From: Caldifarciminota bacterium
Lineage (GTDB): Bacteria > Hydrothermota > UBA3073 > NMUJ01
Reading direction: 5' to 3'
DNA length: 15,425 bases
Assembly (NCBI GenBank): GCA_021158725.1
Contig: JAGGUB010000126.1
Span: forward strand, 1 to 15,425
Below, in pieces: positions 7,613-14,911 of this stretch (the stretch's first letter is position 1; each line of letters begins with the position of its first letter). The translations under genes and the position numbers were made by a program. The notes under the pieces are model-generated. The model searched no databases. It had not been told where the DNA came from and saw only the letters and a list, made by a program, of their open reading frames with translations.

Positions 7613-8470
7613 CTACCCCCCTAACTTCCACACAAAATTGAGGTAATGCACGATACCCAGCGGGCCACGTGGATCCACCCCATAGCTAATACACAGCTTG
7701 CGATAGCTGATATCAAACCCAAACCCCATCGGTAACAATAACGCTGCTAACTCCTCAGCTATCACACCCCGATAAAGCGTAGTATATCCCACACGTAAAG
7801 CTATACCATTCAGTATACGGTAATCACACGCTATCGACAAATACGCTGGATAATAATATGGTATCACATATGCTGCTGACAAAGTGAGTTTATCCCACTC
7901 GTAACGTGCACCCAACTCCATCGATACAGGCAACGCCTCACGTGTGGCACTTGAACTGCTCACCTCGGTACCCAAATTACGGATGAGCACCCCCACCTCT
8001 ATGGGGTACTGTTGCCATCTATATGTGGCCCCAACATCACACATAACCGCTATTGATCGATATTTCTCAATCGTTTGGTAAACCACACCACCTGCAACAC
8101 CAACCTTCAACCCCACCCGTACCTGCCTCCTGTAGGCGGCTGTAACTCTCAACGCACATGGTGTGAAAGTCTCACCCGGCACTATACCCTCGGGCTCGCC
8201 TTTCAGCATCTCACCAAAATTCCAGTAACTTATCGATACTCCCCATGGTGCACGATAATACCCCACATTACCTGCTTGTATGTCGAGCCCCATATTCATA
8301 TAGCCAGTAACGACACCTTCACCCTCTATATACGTGGGGTTACCCCACATACTGTATGGTGATGATGCAAACACGTGCAAGTGTGTAACCCCCGCATATG
8401 CATTGTTTGGTACATCCATAAAATCGTAACCTGGTAGCCTGGCCAAAACAATTACAACCCAGATCATCAT
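7613..8470 (-). CDS. PorQ/PorV-like outer-membrane protein
   Basis: 285 residues, predicted as an outer-membrane beta-barrel from alternating hydrophobic strands (for example RVGLKVGVAGGVVYQT at 118-133 and PIEVGVLIRNLG at 156-167). The N-terminal pattern YDFMDVPNNAYAGVTHLHVF (15-34), then MWGNPTYI (41-48), resembles the FxFLxLPxSAxxxALGG...NPA opening of PorQ, a type IX secretion accessory protein of Bacteroidota. The family assignment is by eye. The putative signal peptide is very short (MMIWVVIVLA), without the usual positive start, and no in-frame start codon lies in the nine codons between it and an upstream TAA. It overlaps the DUF4190 gene by 4 bases (ATGA) and abuts yjbQ. A second barrel of the same broad family lies at 10357-11409. 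Confidence 0.65.
   Translation of the reverse strand: MMIWVVIVLARLPGYDFMDVPNNAYAGVTHLHVFASSPYSMWGNPTYIEGEGVVTGYMNMGLDIQAGNVGYYRAPWGVSISYWNFGEMLKGEPEGIVPGETFTPCALRVTAAYRRQVRVGLKVGVAGGVVYQTIEKYRSIAVMCDVGATYRWQQYPIEVGVLIRNLGTEVSSSSATREALPVSMELGARYEWDKLTLSAAYVIPYYYPAYLSIACDYRILNGIALRVGYTTLYRGVIAEELAALLLPMGFGFDISYRKLCISYGVDPRGPLGIVHYLNFVWKLGG
7616..7622 (-). promoter_or_regulatory. Ribosome binding site of yjbQ
   Basis: On the minus strand AGGGGGG lies 3 bases upstream of ATG 7612, spanning the last codons of the PorQ-like gene. It supports the chosen start. Confidence 0.6.
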
Positions 8471-8793
8471 ACGGAGTTGCTCAACATTTGTATGTTAATT
8501 TCACGATATATTTCTTTATATATCTCCTTCCATATATGCCAAGCAGGTATCCCCACAAATACCATAGCCATCACACCTATTGCCAACGTTATTACTCCCA
8601 GTATAAAGCCAGCCAATGCCAACCCATAACCTGTTACTTGATCTGGTGAGCCTTTGACTTCACGTAACCCAATTACCCCAAATATTATTGCAAGTATTGA
8701 CATCACGAAACCCACCCCAATCCACCACGAAGTTATACTCATTATACCAAGCACAAAGCTGGCTATCGCCATACCGGACGTACGTTTTTCCAT
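8467..8793 (-). CDS. Small DUF4190-type membrane protein
   Basis: 108 residues. Two hydrophobic segments (about 9-42 and 57-85) flank a short loop. The sequence follows the DUF4190 pattern: AIASFVLGI (9-17), MSILAIIFGVIGLREVKGSP (31-50), then GYGLALAGFILGV (55-67). An amphipathic tail (WHIWKEIYKEIYREI, 85-99) follows the second segment. The function of the family is unknown; such proteins are small inner-membrane components. The ATG lies 31 bases inside the ribF 3' end and is supported by a GGAGG site at good spacing, so the long overlap is real. The 3' end overlaps the PorQ-like gene by 4 bases. Confidence 0.8.
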   Translation of the reverse strand: MEKRTSGMAIASFVLGIMSITSWWIGVGFVMSILAIIFGVIGLREVKGSPDQVTGYGLALAGFILGVITLAIGVMAMVFVGIPAWHIWKEIYKEIYREINIQMLSNSV

Positions 8794-9665
8794 AATGCCT
8801 CCATTTTCAAAAATCTCTCCTTATCTTCTTCTATACATTTTATAAGTGCATCTATATCCTTGAAAGTATAATTTGGTCGCAAGTAGGTCAATATTTCCAC
8901 CTCCCAATATGCTACATCTTTTTTGTCATCAAATACAAGTAGGTGTAACTCTACCCTAAACGGTAACCCCAACGTTGGGCTCCCCCCTATGTGTAACAAT
9001 GCCGGATGGCTATGGTTCACCCTCACCCCATATACACCATCACCTGGCAATAACTTATCCTCGGATATATCCAGATTGATGGTCGGATACCCCAGCATAC
9101 GTCCTATACCTGCACCTTTTATCTTCTTACCCGATATAGTATACGGGTAACCCAATAAGCGGTTGGCTGCACCAATTTCACATTCCATCAGCAATCGCCG
9201 TATGTAAGTGCTACTCACCACATTATTATCAATCCTCACAAGTGGTATAACTTCCACACGCCAACCCATAGCTTTGAGTAAATTCGCATCACCTTTTCTG
9301 TTCTTGCCAAATCGATGGTTTTCACCGATCACAATCCTCTTGGGTGCTATCGGTGCAATGTATCGGTGGATAAACTCGGTTGGCTCCATATTTCTAAGCT
9401 GTTCGTTAAACTTCAACCTCAACACTCCATGCACCCCTAACCCATTGAGTAGCTTTATTTTTTCTTCCCATGTGGTGAGCATCTTCACATCTTCACCCAT
9501 CACCCGACGTGGCAGTTTATCAAATGTCACCACCAACGTCTTACCCTTACTTAAACAGTGTTCGATTATCCTGCGGTGCCCTATATGGATGCCATCAAAC
9601 GTTCCTATGGTTAAGATATCCCATGCATACCGAGATGCCTCGTTGGGGTTATCGAATATCTTCAT
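8763..9665 (-). CDS. ribF: Bifunctional riboflavin kinase / FAD synthetase
   Basis: 300 residues, the normal length for RibF, which converts riboflavin to FMN and then FAD. The N-terminal adenylyltransferase half has the HIGH-type motif GTFDGIHIGH (21-30), the GENHRFGKNRKGD loop (114-126), and SSTYIRRLL (151-159, the ISSTxIR motif). The C-terminal kinase half has KIKGAGIGRMLGYPTIN (181-197) with the PTxN signature, VYGVRV (211-216), HIGGSPTLG (225-233), and VELHLLVF (238-245) carrying the likely catalytic E239. Both halves look intact. ATG 9665 overlaps the truB stop by 4 bases; truB-ribF is a common bacterial pair. The 3' end overlaps the DUF4190 gene. Confidence 0.95.
   Translation of the reverse strand: MKIFDNPNEASRYAWDILTIGTFDGIHIGHRRIIEHCLSKGKTLVVTFDKLPRRVMGEDVKMLTTWEEKIKLLNGLGVHGVLRLKFNEQLRNMEPTEFIHRYIAPIAPKRIVIGENHRFGKNRKGDANLLKAMGWRVEVIPLVRIDNNVVSSTYIRRLLMECEIGAANRLLGYPYTISGKKIKGAGIGRMLGYPTINLDISEDKLLPGDGVYGVRVNHSHPALLHIGGSPTLGLPFRVELHLLVFDDKKDVAYWEVEILTYLRPNYTFKDIDALIKCIEEDKERFLKMEALWKNVRPVWR
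8798..8802 (-). promoter_or_regulatory. Ribosome binding site of the DUF4190 gene, inside ribF
   Basis: GGAGG on the minus strand, 4 bases upstream of ATG 8793 and within the last codons of ribF. It decides the start and confirms the 31-base overlap. Confidence 0.65.
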
Positions 9666-10351
9666 CCCCTAACAAGTAGCTCCACCGGTAACATACGTTT
9701 TACTATCTGCTCCCTTTCACTTATATCCTCGATCCTGGCTGCATTGTCGAGCTTGAAACTTCCCACCCTCGTACGTAATAGGTAATCCACATACCCACCT
9801 GTACCCAGTTTCTGTCCTATATCACGGGCCAACCCCCGTATGTATACACCACGTCCACACACCACACGTAACCGTAACTCGGGTGGTTTGAATTCCAGCA
9901 ATTCTATCTCCTTAATGTATGCCCTACGTTTACGTAGTGGCGGATCTTTACCCTCACGTGCCCATTTGTAGAACGGTCGTCCACGATACTTTAAGGCTGA
10001 ATACTTAGGCACTATCTGATAGAATTCACCCCTGAACGAATCCAACACCTCCTCTACCTTTGGTCGTGTCACGTTGTTAACAGGGAACCTTGCAATCACC
10101 TTACCCGTAAAATCGTCGGTATCACGAAACTCACCCAACTTTATCGTTGTGATGTATTCTTTCTCCAAATTTGTGATATAGGAATGGAACTTTGTCGCTT
10201 TACCTAATAGTATAATAAGCAACCCCTCGGCTTCTTTATCCAATGTACCACCGTGCCCAACTTTACGTACCTCAGTACGATACTTTACGTAGCGGACGAC
10301 ATCAAACGAGCTCCATCCCTTCGGTTTCCACACCAGAAGAAATCCATCCAT
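9662..10351 (-). CDS. truB: tRNA pseudouridine-55 synthase TruB
   Basis: 229 residues. TruB makes pseudouridine 55 in the T-loop of tRNAs. Visible motifs: GHGGTLDKEAEGLL (32-45) with H33 and catalytic D38; EKEY (63-66); RDTDDFTGKVI (76-86); YSALKYRGRPFYKWAREG (117-134); and GVYIRGLARDIGQ (168-180). The usual GHTGTLDP appears here as GHGGTLDK, but the catalytic Asp is kept. The protein stops after the catalytic core and lacks the C-terminal PUA-like domain of typical proteins of about 300 residues. It starts 5 bases after the PorV-like stop with no clear Shine-Dalgarno sequence, suggesting coupled translation, and overlaps ribF by 4 bases. Confidence 0.95.
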   Translation of the reverse strand: MDGFLLVWKPKGWSSFDVVRYVKYRTEVRKVGHGGTLDKEAEGLLIILLGKATKFHSYITNLEKEYITTIKLGEFRDTDDFTGKVIARFPVNNVTRPKVEEVLDSFRGEFYQIVPKYSALKYRGRPFYKWAREGKDPPLRKRRAYIKEIELLEFKPPELRLRVVCGRGVYIRGLARDIGQKLGTGGYVDYLLRTRVGSFKLDNAARIEDISEREQIVKRMLPVELLVRG

Positions 10352-10356
10352 ATGGG

Positions 10357-11409
10357 CTAAAATGCATAGTTCAACGATATACGGTAATTATCAGTCTTGA
10401 AATCGTATATGAAATTATCCACACCCACATCCAATGTGAAACTCTTGTACTTGAACCCACCACCAAACGTGGGCCCTTCCCTATGACCCGCTTTATCAGA
10501 GAAATACCCCGCACGTGCATAGAAGCGTTCAGCGAACCCCACCTCCACACCTATACCTTTCCATGTATCGTCGTAATGATACTGTAGCACCTCACGCAAT
10601 GTACGTTTACCCGCACGTATATCCTGCCAATCTTGGTAAAACCCTATCAGTAACTTAGCGATCTCACCCGCCACCCTTATGGAGTATGAAACCCGATCAC
10701 CGTCACGCTTCTCCCAAAGGTAACTCACACCTAACCTCAACATCCGTGGTATGGGGTCGCTACTTCCAATATCGATATACTTAATACCAGGCCCTATGTT
10801 CAACAATGCTACCCCTAAGTTAAGGTTTGGCCTTATCTTATATAACAACCCACCATCAAGTGCCCACGTGATACCTGTACCACCACCTCTTCTACCCGTT
10901 ATCCTAAATATTATATCTGAAGGTGCCAAAAAACTGTATATAAATTTGAACCCTACACCTACACCTAACCTTGGATTAATCCGCACCCCATACGATACCT
11001 TCATAGCAGCATCAAACGTACGCCACTTACCTATGGGGGTACCTTCTTCACTCGTACCCACTGTTTCACCCGTTGTCAGGTATATGAAATGCATACCCAT
11101 AACACCACCTATACCTAACGATTGCACATACGCAAGAAACTCATAGTACATATCAGGCCACAAACCTGGCAACCAATTAGCATGCATGAGGTGTAACTCA
11201 CGACTGTGAAAGAACCCCAACCCCCCATCATTGTAATACGTGGCAGTTGCATCATCCGCAATCGCTGTAAATATCTCCGCCATCCCATTAGGACGTGCAC
11301 CCGGTGTTATCGCCAGAAATATAGCAGCTGCCGTCGTTTGTGAATCCACCACAATAGGAAATAGGGTTACCAGTCCTACTATCCCTAAGATAAGCCATCG
11401 CTTTACCAT
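10357..11409 (-). CDS. PorV/PorQ-family outer-membrane beta-barrel protein
   Basis: 350 residues. A normal signal peptide (MVKRWLILGIVGLVTLF then VVDSQ, cleavage near 24) is followed by the PorV opening FLAITPGARPNGMAEIFTAI (31-50), then ADDATATYYN (51-60) and GGLGF. The family consensus NPAG is NDGG here. Amphipathic strands follow to a terminal aromatic (ISLNYAF), a typical outer-membrane insertion signal. PorV is the shuttle/outer-membrane component of type IX secretion in Bacteroidota, but the family is broader and many members have unknown roles. A textbook AAGGAGG ribosome site fixes the start. The gene is separated from ispD by 143 bases that may hold a promoter, so it may head a second transcription unit with truB and ribF. 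Confidence 0.85.
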   Translation of the reverse strand: MVKRWLILGIVGLVTLFPIVVDSQTTAAAIFLAITPGARPNGMAEIFTAIADDATATYYNDGGLGFFHSRELHLMHANWLPGLWPDMYYEFLAYVQSLGIGGVMGMHFIYLTTGETVGTSEEGTPIGKWRTFDAAMKVSYGVRINPRLGVGVGFKFIYSFLAPSDIIFRITGRRGGGTGITWALDGGLLYKIRPNLNLGVALLNIGPGIKYIDIGSSDPIPRMLRLGVSYLWEKRDGDRVSYSIRVAGEIAKLLIGFYQDWQDIRAGKRTLREVLQYHYDDTWKGIGVEVGFAERFYARAGYFSDKAGHREGPTFGGGFKYKSFTLDVGVDNFIYDFKTDNYRISLNYAF

Positions 11410-11413
11410 ACTA

Positions 11414-11420
11414 CCTCCTT
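11414..11420 (-). promoter_or_regulatory. Strong ribosome binding site of the PorV-like gene
   Basis: AAGGAGG on the minus strand, 4 bases upstream of ATG 11409. It is the strongest such site seen in the window and suggests high expression of this outer-membrane protein. Confidence 0.75.
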
Positions 11421-11421
11421 A

Positions 11422-11451
11422 ATAAAAGTACAATTGTATCTTATTGGTCAA
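11422..11451 (-). promoter_or_regulatory. Possible promoter upstream of the PorV-like gene
   Basis: On the minus strand TTGACC (11446-11451) is followed after 18 bases by TTTTAT (11422-11427). The -35 match is good and the -10 match is weak (four of six). The same TTGACC hexamer stands before the MNT cassette. The position, in the widest gap of the minus-strand run and just before a strong ribosome site, makes an internal promoter plausible. The predicted leader would be very short. Confidence 0.3.
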
Positions 11452-11552
11452 CTCACCACTTCTCATTCCCTAACCTGTTTATGGTAGTTTTAAACTTCAC
11501 CACCAACAATATATGGACGGATTACCCTCCTTCGTTTCGATAAGATATTGCT

Positions 11553-12230
11553 TCAACATTGTTTGTCAACCATCAACATACACTCAACAAGCCTCACATC
11601 TCCACCATACGTTAGCTTTATGTTTGACACCTCACCTTCAACAGTACTTACAGCCACCCCATACCTTTCCACCAGTGATGCGCTATCCGTAGCGTGATAC
11701 CCTTCTTGTTGCGCTTTCTCGTAAGCCTTCACTATCAACTCAGTACGAAACCCCTGTGGTGTCTGTACGATATATAAACGTTCCCTCGATAACGTACGCA
11801 ATACTTTACTGTCATCAACCTCTTTGATCGTATCACGTACAGGTATGACGGGTACCACCGCATCATACTTTGTCACTGCATGCATCACCCGCTCTATAAG
11901 CTTATCCGTTACCATCATGCGGGCAACATCATGTATGAGCACATATTCATCGCTGATGTATTTCAACCCCCTATGTATCGATTCCTGACGTACGGTGCCC
12001 CCTGTATATACCTTAACCCTATCACCGTATTTACTCAACAACCCACCTATGGTAGGTTCATAACCCGGTGGCACCGCTACGTATATGTTACGTATTTTGT
12101 CAAACTTAACAAACTTATCCACCACACGTTCGACCACCGTTTTACCACATATCTTGACAAGCGCCTTCGGTATGCCTAACCCCAACCGCTCACCTCTACC
12201 AGCGGCTGCTATTATTGCTTCATATCCCAT
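11553..12230 (-). CDS. ispD: 2-C-methyl-D-erythritol 4-phosphate cytidylyltransferase IspD
   Basis: 225 residues, the usual size. IspD joins CTP and MEP to give CDP-ME in the non-mevalonate isoprenoid pathway. Motifs: IIAAAGRGERLGLGIPKALV (6-25) with R15 and K22 for CTP binding; GGTVRQESIHRGL (77-89); VLIHDVARMMV (97-107) with D101; VPVIPVRDTIK (126-136); QTPQGF (156-161); TDSASLVE (181-188); and GEVSNIKLTYGGDV (199-212) with K205. The normally conserved HDAARP is HDVARM here. The start lies 19 bases inside the end of the repeat/HEAT gene, so the two are cotranscribed. No other MEP-pathway gene is in the window. Confidence 0.95.
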   Translation of the reverse strand: MGYEAIIAAAGRGERLGLGIPKALVKICGKTVVERVVDKFVKFDKIRNIYVAVPPGYEPTIGGLLSKYGDRVKVYTGGTVRQESIHRGLKYISDEYVLIHDVARMMVTDKLIERVMHAVTKYDAVVPVIPVRDTIKEVDDSKVLRTLSRERLYIVQTPQGFRTELIVKAYEKAQQEGYHATDSASLVERYGVAVSTVEGEVSNIKLTYGGDVRLVECMLMVDKQC

Positions 12231-14911
12231 ATTCTCTGTAGGAGTTTCAGAACCTTCGGATCGGTTTCCCTCGCTTTTATATCAGCTACTATCTCATCCG
12301 CACCCGGTGGGCTAACCTCTATAATAGCTTTCGCTGCAGTATATCGCAAAATAGGATCTTCTGCATCAAGATATCGTAGAAGCACCTCTTTTATCTTAAG
12401 TTTATCTTCGATATCTGCATCTTTACCGATACCTGCCAACGCATTTATCAAATGTATCACTGCATATCGAGCTATTGGTTCATCCATCCGCTGTATTATT
12501 GGCTCAAGTATAGCTTGCTTGACCAACCCCTTTTCAGCTGCCACCCGTATCAGTAACGATGTATCCTCAACCTCCTGTATGAGATATCGTACACATGTGG
12601 TATCTTTGATATTCGTCAACGCAACTACTGCGGTCACTTTTGTGCTGAAGTCATCCACATCTATGTATTTGACGATCTCTGGTATTGCTTTCGATACACC
12701 TATCTTACCTAACGCACTAAGTGCCCATCTTGGTGGATCCCCCGTGTCTCGTAAATATGAAAGTATCGAATCTACCGCCCCCGTATCTTTTATCTCACCT
12801 AACAACCATATTGAATTAGCTCTCACCCTACGTTTAGCGTCATGTAACCCTTTATATAGGTAAGGTTTGAACTCATCTGGATGCTTCCTGGCTACTTCAC
12901 GTATCGCACGTAGTGCCAACCCACTCCTCGTGTCCATCTCATTTTCCCAGATATACTTTATAGCTTCGATACCACGTTCAGCTAACAGCTCACGTGCGAG
13001 CTTCACTTTATCACGAGCTTCACCCACACCCCACTCCGAAGCCTCTTTGAACAGCTCATCGATAGGTAACGCCTCAAGCTGTGAACGCTCAACCTCTATG
13101 ATTGGTTCCTTTGGCCGTACCATTAACGAGCAATCCACCCCTACACCTGTACACCCCTGTAACCATATCGAATTATCTTCAGCCACAGAAATCTTACCGT
13201 ATGTATCTTCACCTTGTAGATCAAGGAACATTCCTATACCCGTGAACCCACGTGCCGGCGGTGCACTACCCTGCCCTATGTTCTTCTCACGTGTGATATA
13301 TGTATCGTCACCCCAACTATCGAGCAATACACCTACGGAGTTTGTTAACCCCACACCCTGACCACCACTCACCACGTAGTAGTCATCACCTCCTTGATCT
13401 ATAAGCATACCAACAGATAAGTCGTGACCCTCACCCTGCGACGGCCCATAGCGTGAGAAATAATGGTCGTCACCTTCTCTATCCCACAACAATCCCACCG
13501 ACAGATGTATACCTGCACCCTGTGCATATTCGATAGCATTGTAATGATCGTCACCTGATAGATCCAAAAGCAAACCTAACGAGTACCAGTAGCTTGTACC
13601 CTGTGCATAAACTTCAGCATTATAAAAATCGTTACCAGCAAAATCCACCAACACCCCTATACCACCGCCAGCATCAGGTCGTATACCCATAGCAAACCCC
13701 TGTGCAAACGATCGATAATTTCTTGGTAACAGCGGATGATGTATATAATGTGCACCTGCGTAGTACAAATCGTTACCTCCATAATCTATAAGCCCACCAT
13801 AACCCCATGTGGCACCCAACCCCTGCGCCCAGTCATACGCACGATATATATCATTACCGTTGAGCTCCATCAACAAGCCCAACCCGAAATTACCCGCCCC
13901 CTGTGTGAAGAACCCACCCTCATATATGTCATCACCGGCTGCATCATAAACCATACCCATACCGAAGAAGCCTGCACCTAACGAGTACGGGCACGCACGA
14001 TATGTGTCATCACCTTCCTTGTCATAGATAATCCCTATACCCAATATCCCCGCAGCTAACGAATAGGGTTTATCCCCCAGATATAGGTCGTTGCCTGCAA
14101 GATCGATAACTATCGATGCACCCATCACACCACGTGCTACATTCTCGTATACATCGTTACCACCCAGCTCGATGATAAGTGAATAGCCACCCGTTATGTG
14201 ATCATCACCGGTACCACCAATAAATATGTCATCACCGATTATGAACGATTTTAATTCCGGTATCGTATCAGGGATTGAGTTAACAAATTCATCTAACCCC
14301 ATCATAAGTGTGTAAAATAGCGAAAACACCTTCTCCCTGTTGAACGATTTCGCTACCTCCAGCAACGTATCAACCGCTTCCTTCCACAACGTATCGTATG
14401 GGTAACCAAGCTCATCGTTCAAGTATGTTTCAAGCGTATCATCAAGCGTATCATCCTCGTCACACCAGAACGCACATCCATAGTAGAGTACCTTGCTAAT
14501 AAATGAGGAATCAAACTGTATAGCTGATCTATAGGTTAGCTGCCACGACTTATAGAAATTGATGAAATCCGTCAACCACCTCGGTAATGAATCCGCAAGC
14601 TTGCATGATTCTGTGTATTCAATCTGATAGGGTTTGATTCCAACCCCCAGCTCACGTAGTGCAAACCTTACAATCTCCAACGGCTTACGAGTCTCGTAAA
14701 CTTTGACAACTGTATCCGGATAATCCAACAACGATAGCGGTTGATCCATACACTGCTCTACACGCGATAGCCTGAACCCCTTACCCTCAACCCATTTCTT
14801 GTCAAACCCCAAATCCTCCACATTGGCATTGATATCTGGCAGATAGGAAACTATAGCATTGCGCTCGATATCATTCAGCTGTAGACTCATTAATACAATT
14901 ACCCACAACAT
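12212..14911 (-). CDS. Large GDDxY-repeat / HEAT-repeat protein, probably exported
   Basis: 899 residues in three parts. Residues 1-222 are an unrecognised helical-looking region after a short hydrophobic start (MLWVIVLM). Residues 223-575 hold 14 copies of a G[ND]Dx[YFI]-type motif with a period of about 26. Residues about 605-899 are HEAT/armadillo-type helical repeats (LALRAIREVARKHP, RRVRANSIWLLGEIKDTGAV, PRWALSALGKIGV, LRYTAAKAIIEV), which usually bind proteins. The repeat block opens with GGTGDDHIT (232-240), an exact fit to the calcium-binding RTX nonapeptide GGxGxDxUx, so calcium binding and a beta-solenoid fold are plausible inferences. A TAA two codons upstream makes ATG 14911 the earliest start; M8 at 14890 would remove the hydrophobic segment. 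No Shine-Dalgarno sequence is evident. It is the first gene of the minus-strand run and overlaps ispD by 19 bases. Its function is unknown. Confidence 0.85.
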   Translation of the reverse strand: MLWVIVLMSLQLNDIERNAIVSYLPDINANVEDLGFDKKWVEGKGFRLSRVEQCMDQPLSLLDYPDTVVKVYETRKPLEIVRFALRELGVGIKPYQIEYTESCKLADSLPRWLTDFINFYKSWQLTYRSAIQFDSSFISKVLYYGCAFWCDEDDTLDDTLETYLNDELGYPYDTLWKEAVDTLLEVAKSFNREKVFSLFYTLMMGLDEFVNSIPDTIPELKSFIIGDDIFIGGTGDDHITGGYSLIIELGGNDVYENVARGVMGASIVIDLAGNDLYLGDKPYSLAAGILGIGIIYDKEGDDTYRACPYSLGAGFFGMGMVYDAAGDDIYEGGFFTQGAGNFGLGLLMELNGNDIYRAYDWAQGLGATWGYGGLIDYGGNDLYYAGAHYIHHPLLPRNYRSFAQGFAMGIRPDAGGGIGVLVDFAGNDFYNAEVYAQGTSYWYSLGLLLDLSGDDHYNAIEYAQGAGIHLSVGLLWDREGDDHYFSRYGPSQGEGHDLSVGMLIDQGGDDYYVVSGGQGVGLTNSVGVLLDSWGDDTYITREKNIGQGSAPPARGFTGIGMFLDLQGEDTYGKISVAEDNSIWLQGCTGVGVDCSLMVRPKEPIIEVERSQLEALPIDELFKEASEWGVGEARDKVKLARELLAERGIEAIKYIWENEMDTRSGLALRAIREVARKHPDEFKPYLYKGLHDAKRRVRANSIWLLGEIKDTGAVDSILSYLRDTGDPPRWALSALGKIGVSKAIPEIVKYIDVDDFSTKVTAVVALTNIKDTTCVRYLIQEVEDTSLLIRVAAEKGLVKQAILEPIIQRMDEPIARYAVIHLINALAGIGKDADIEDKLKIKEVLLRYLDAEDPILRYTAAKAIIEVSPPGADEIVADIKARETDPKVLKLLQRIWDMKQ
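12215..13099 (-). repeat. HEAT-repeat region of the repeat/HEAT protein
   Basis: Residues about 605-899 form successive helix pairs with the HEAT signature of a buried Ala/Leu pattern and an Asp/Arg turn, such as VRANSIWLLGEIKD (696-709), RWALSALGKIG (728-738), KVTAVVALTNIKD (758-770), IRVAAEKGLV (788-797), and LRYTAAKAIIEV (855-866). I count at least five units. Such arrays are usually protein-binding scaffolds. Confidence 0.75.
13187..14245 (-). repeat. Tandem GDDxY protein repeats (about 26 residues each)
   Basis: The coding repeats give G[NDE]Dx[YFI] at residues 226, 235, 251, 273, 300, 326, 352, 379, 426, 453, 480, 508, 534 and 567. Most intervals are 26-28 residues. One of 47 (379 to 426) contains an inserted loop with HHPLLPRNY. 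The working consensus is G-x-G-x-L-x-D-x-x-G-[ND]-D-x-Y, about seven residues, then A-Q-G-x-G. The third position is always Asp and the last is Tyr in 12 of 14. The units are diverged at DNA level, so this is an old protein repeat rather than a recent DNA duplication. Confidence 0.85.

Noticed and set aside
9208..9672. 154-residue plus-strand frame opposite ribF
   Set aside because: It is antisense to clear RibF motifs and has no recognisable domain.
11480..11500. Short palindrome around GTTTTAAAC downstream of ispD, considered as a terminator
   Set aside because: The loop would be too tight and the outer stem is interrupted; no T tract follows.
12867..13361. 164-residue plus-strand frame opposite the repeat/HEAT gene
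   Set aside because: Low-complexity Ser/Pro-rich translation antisense to a well-supported gene; a shadow of its codon pattern.
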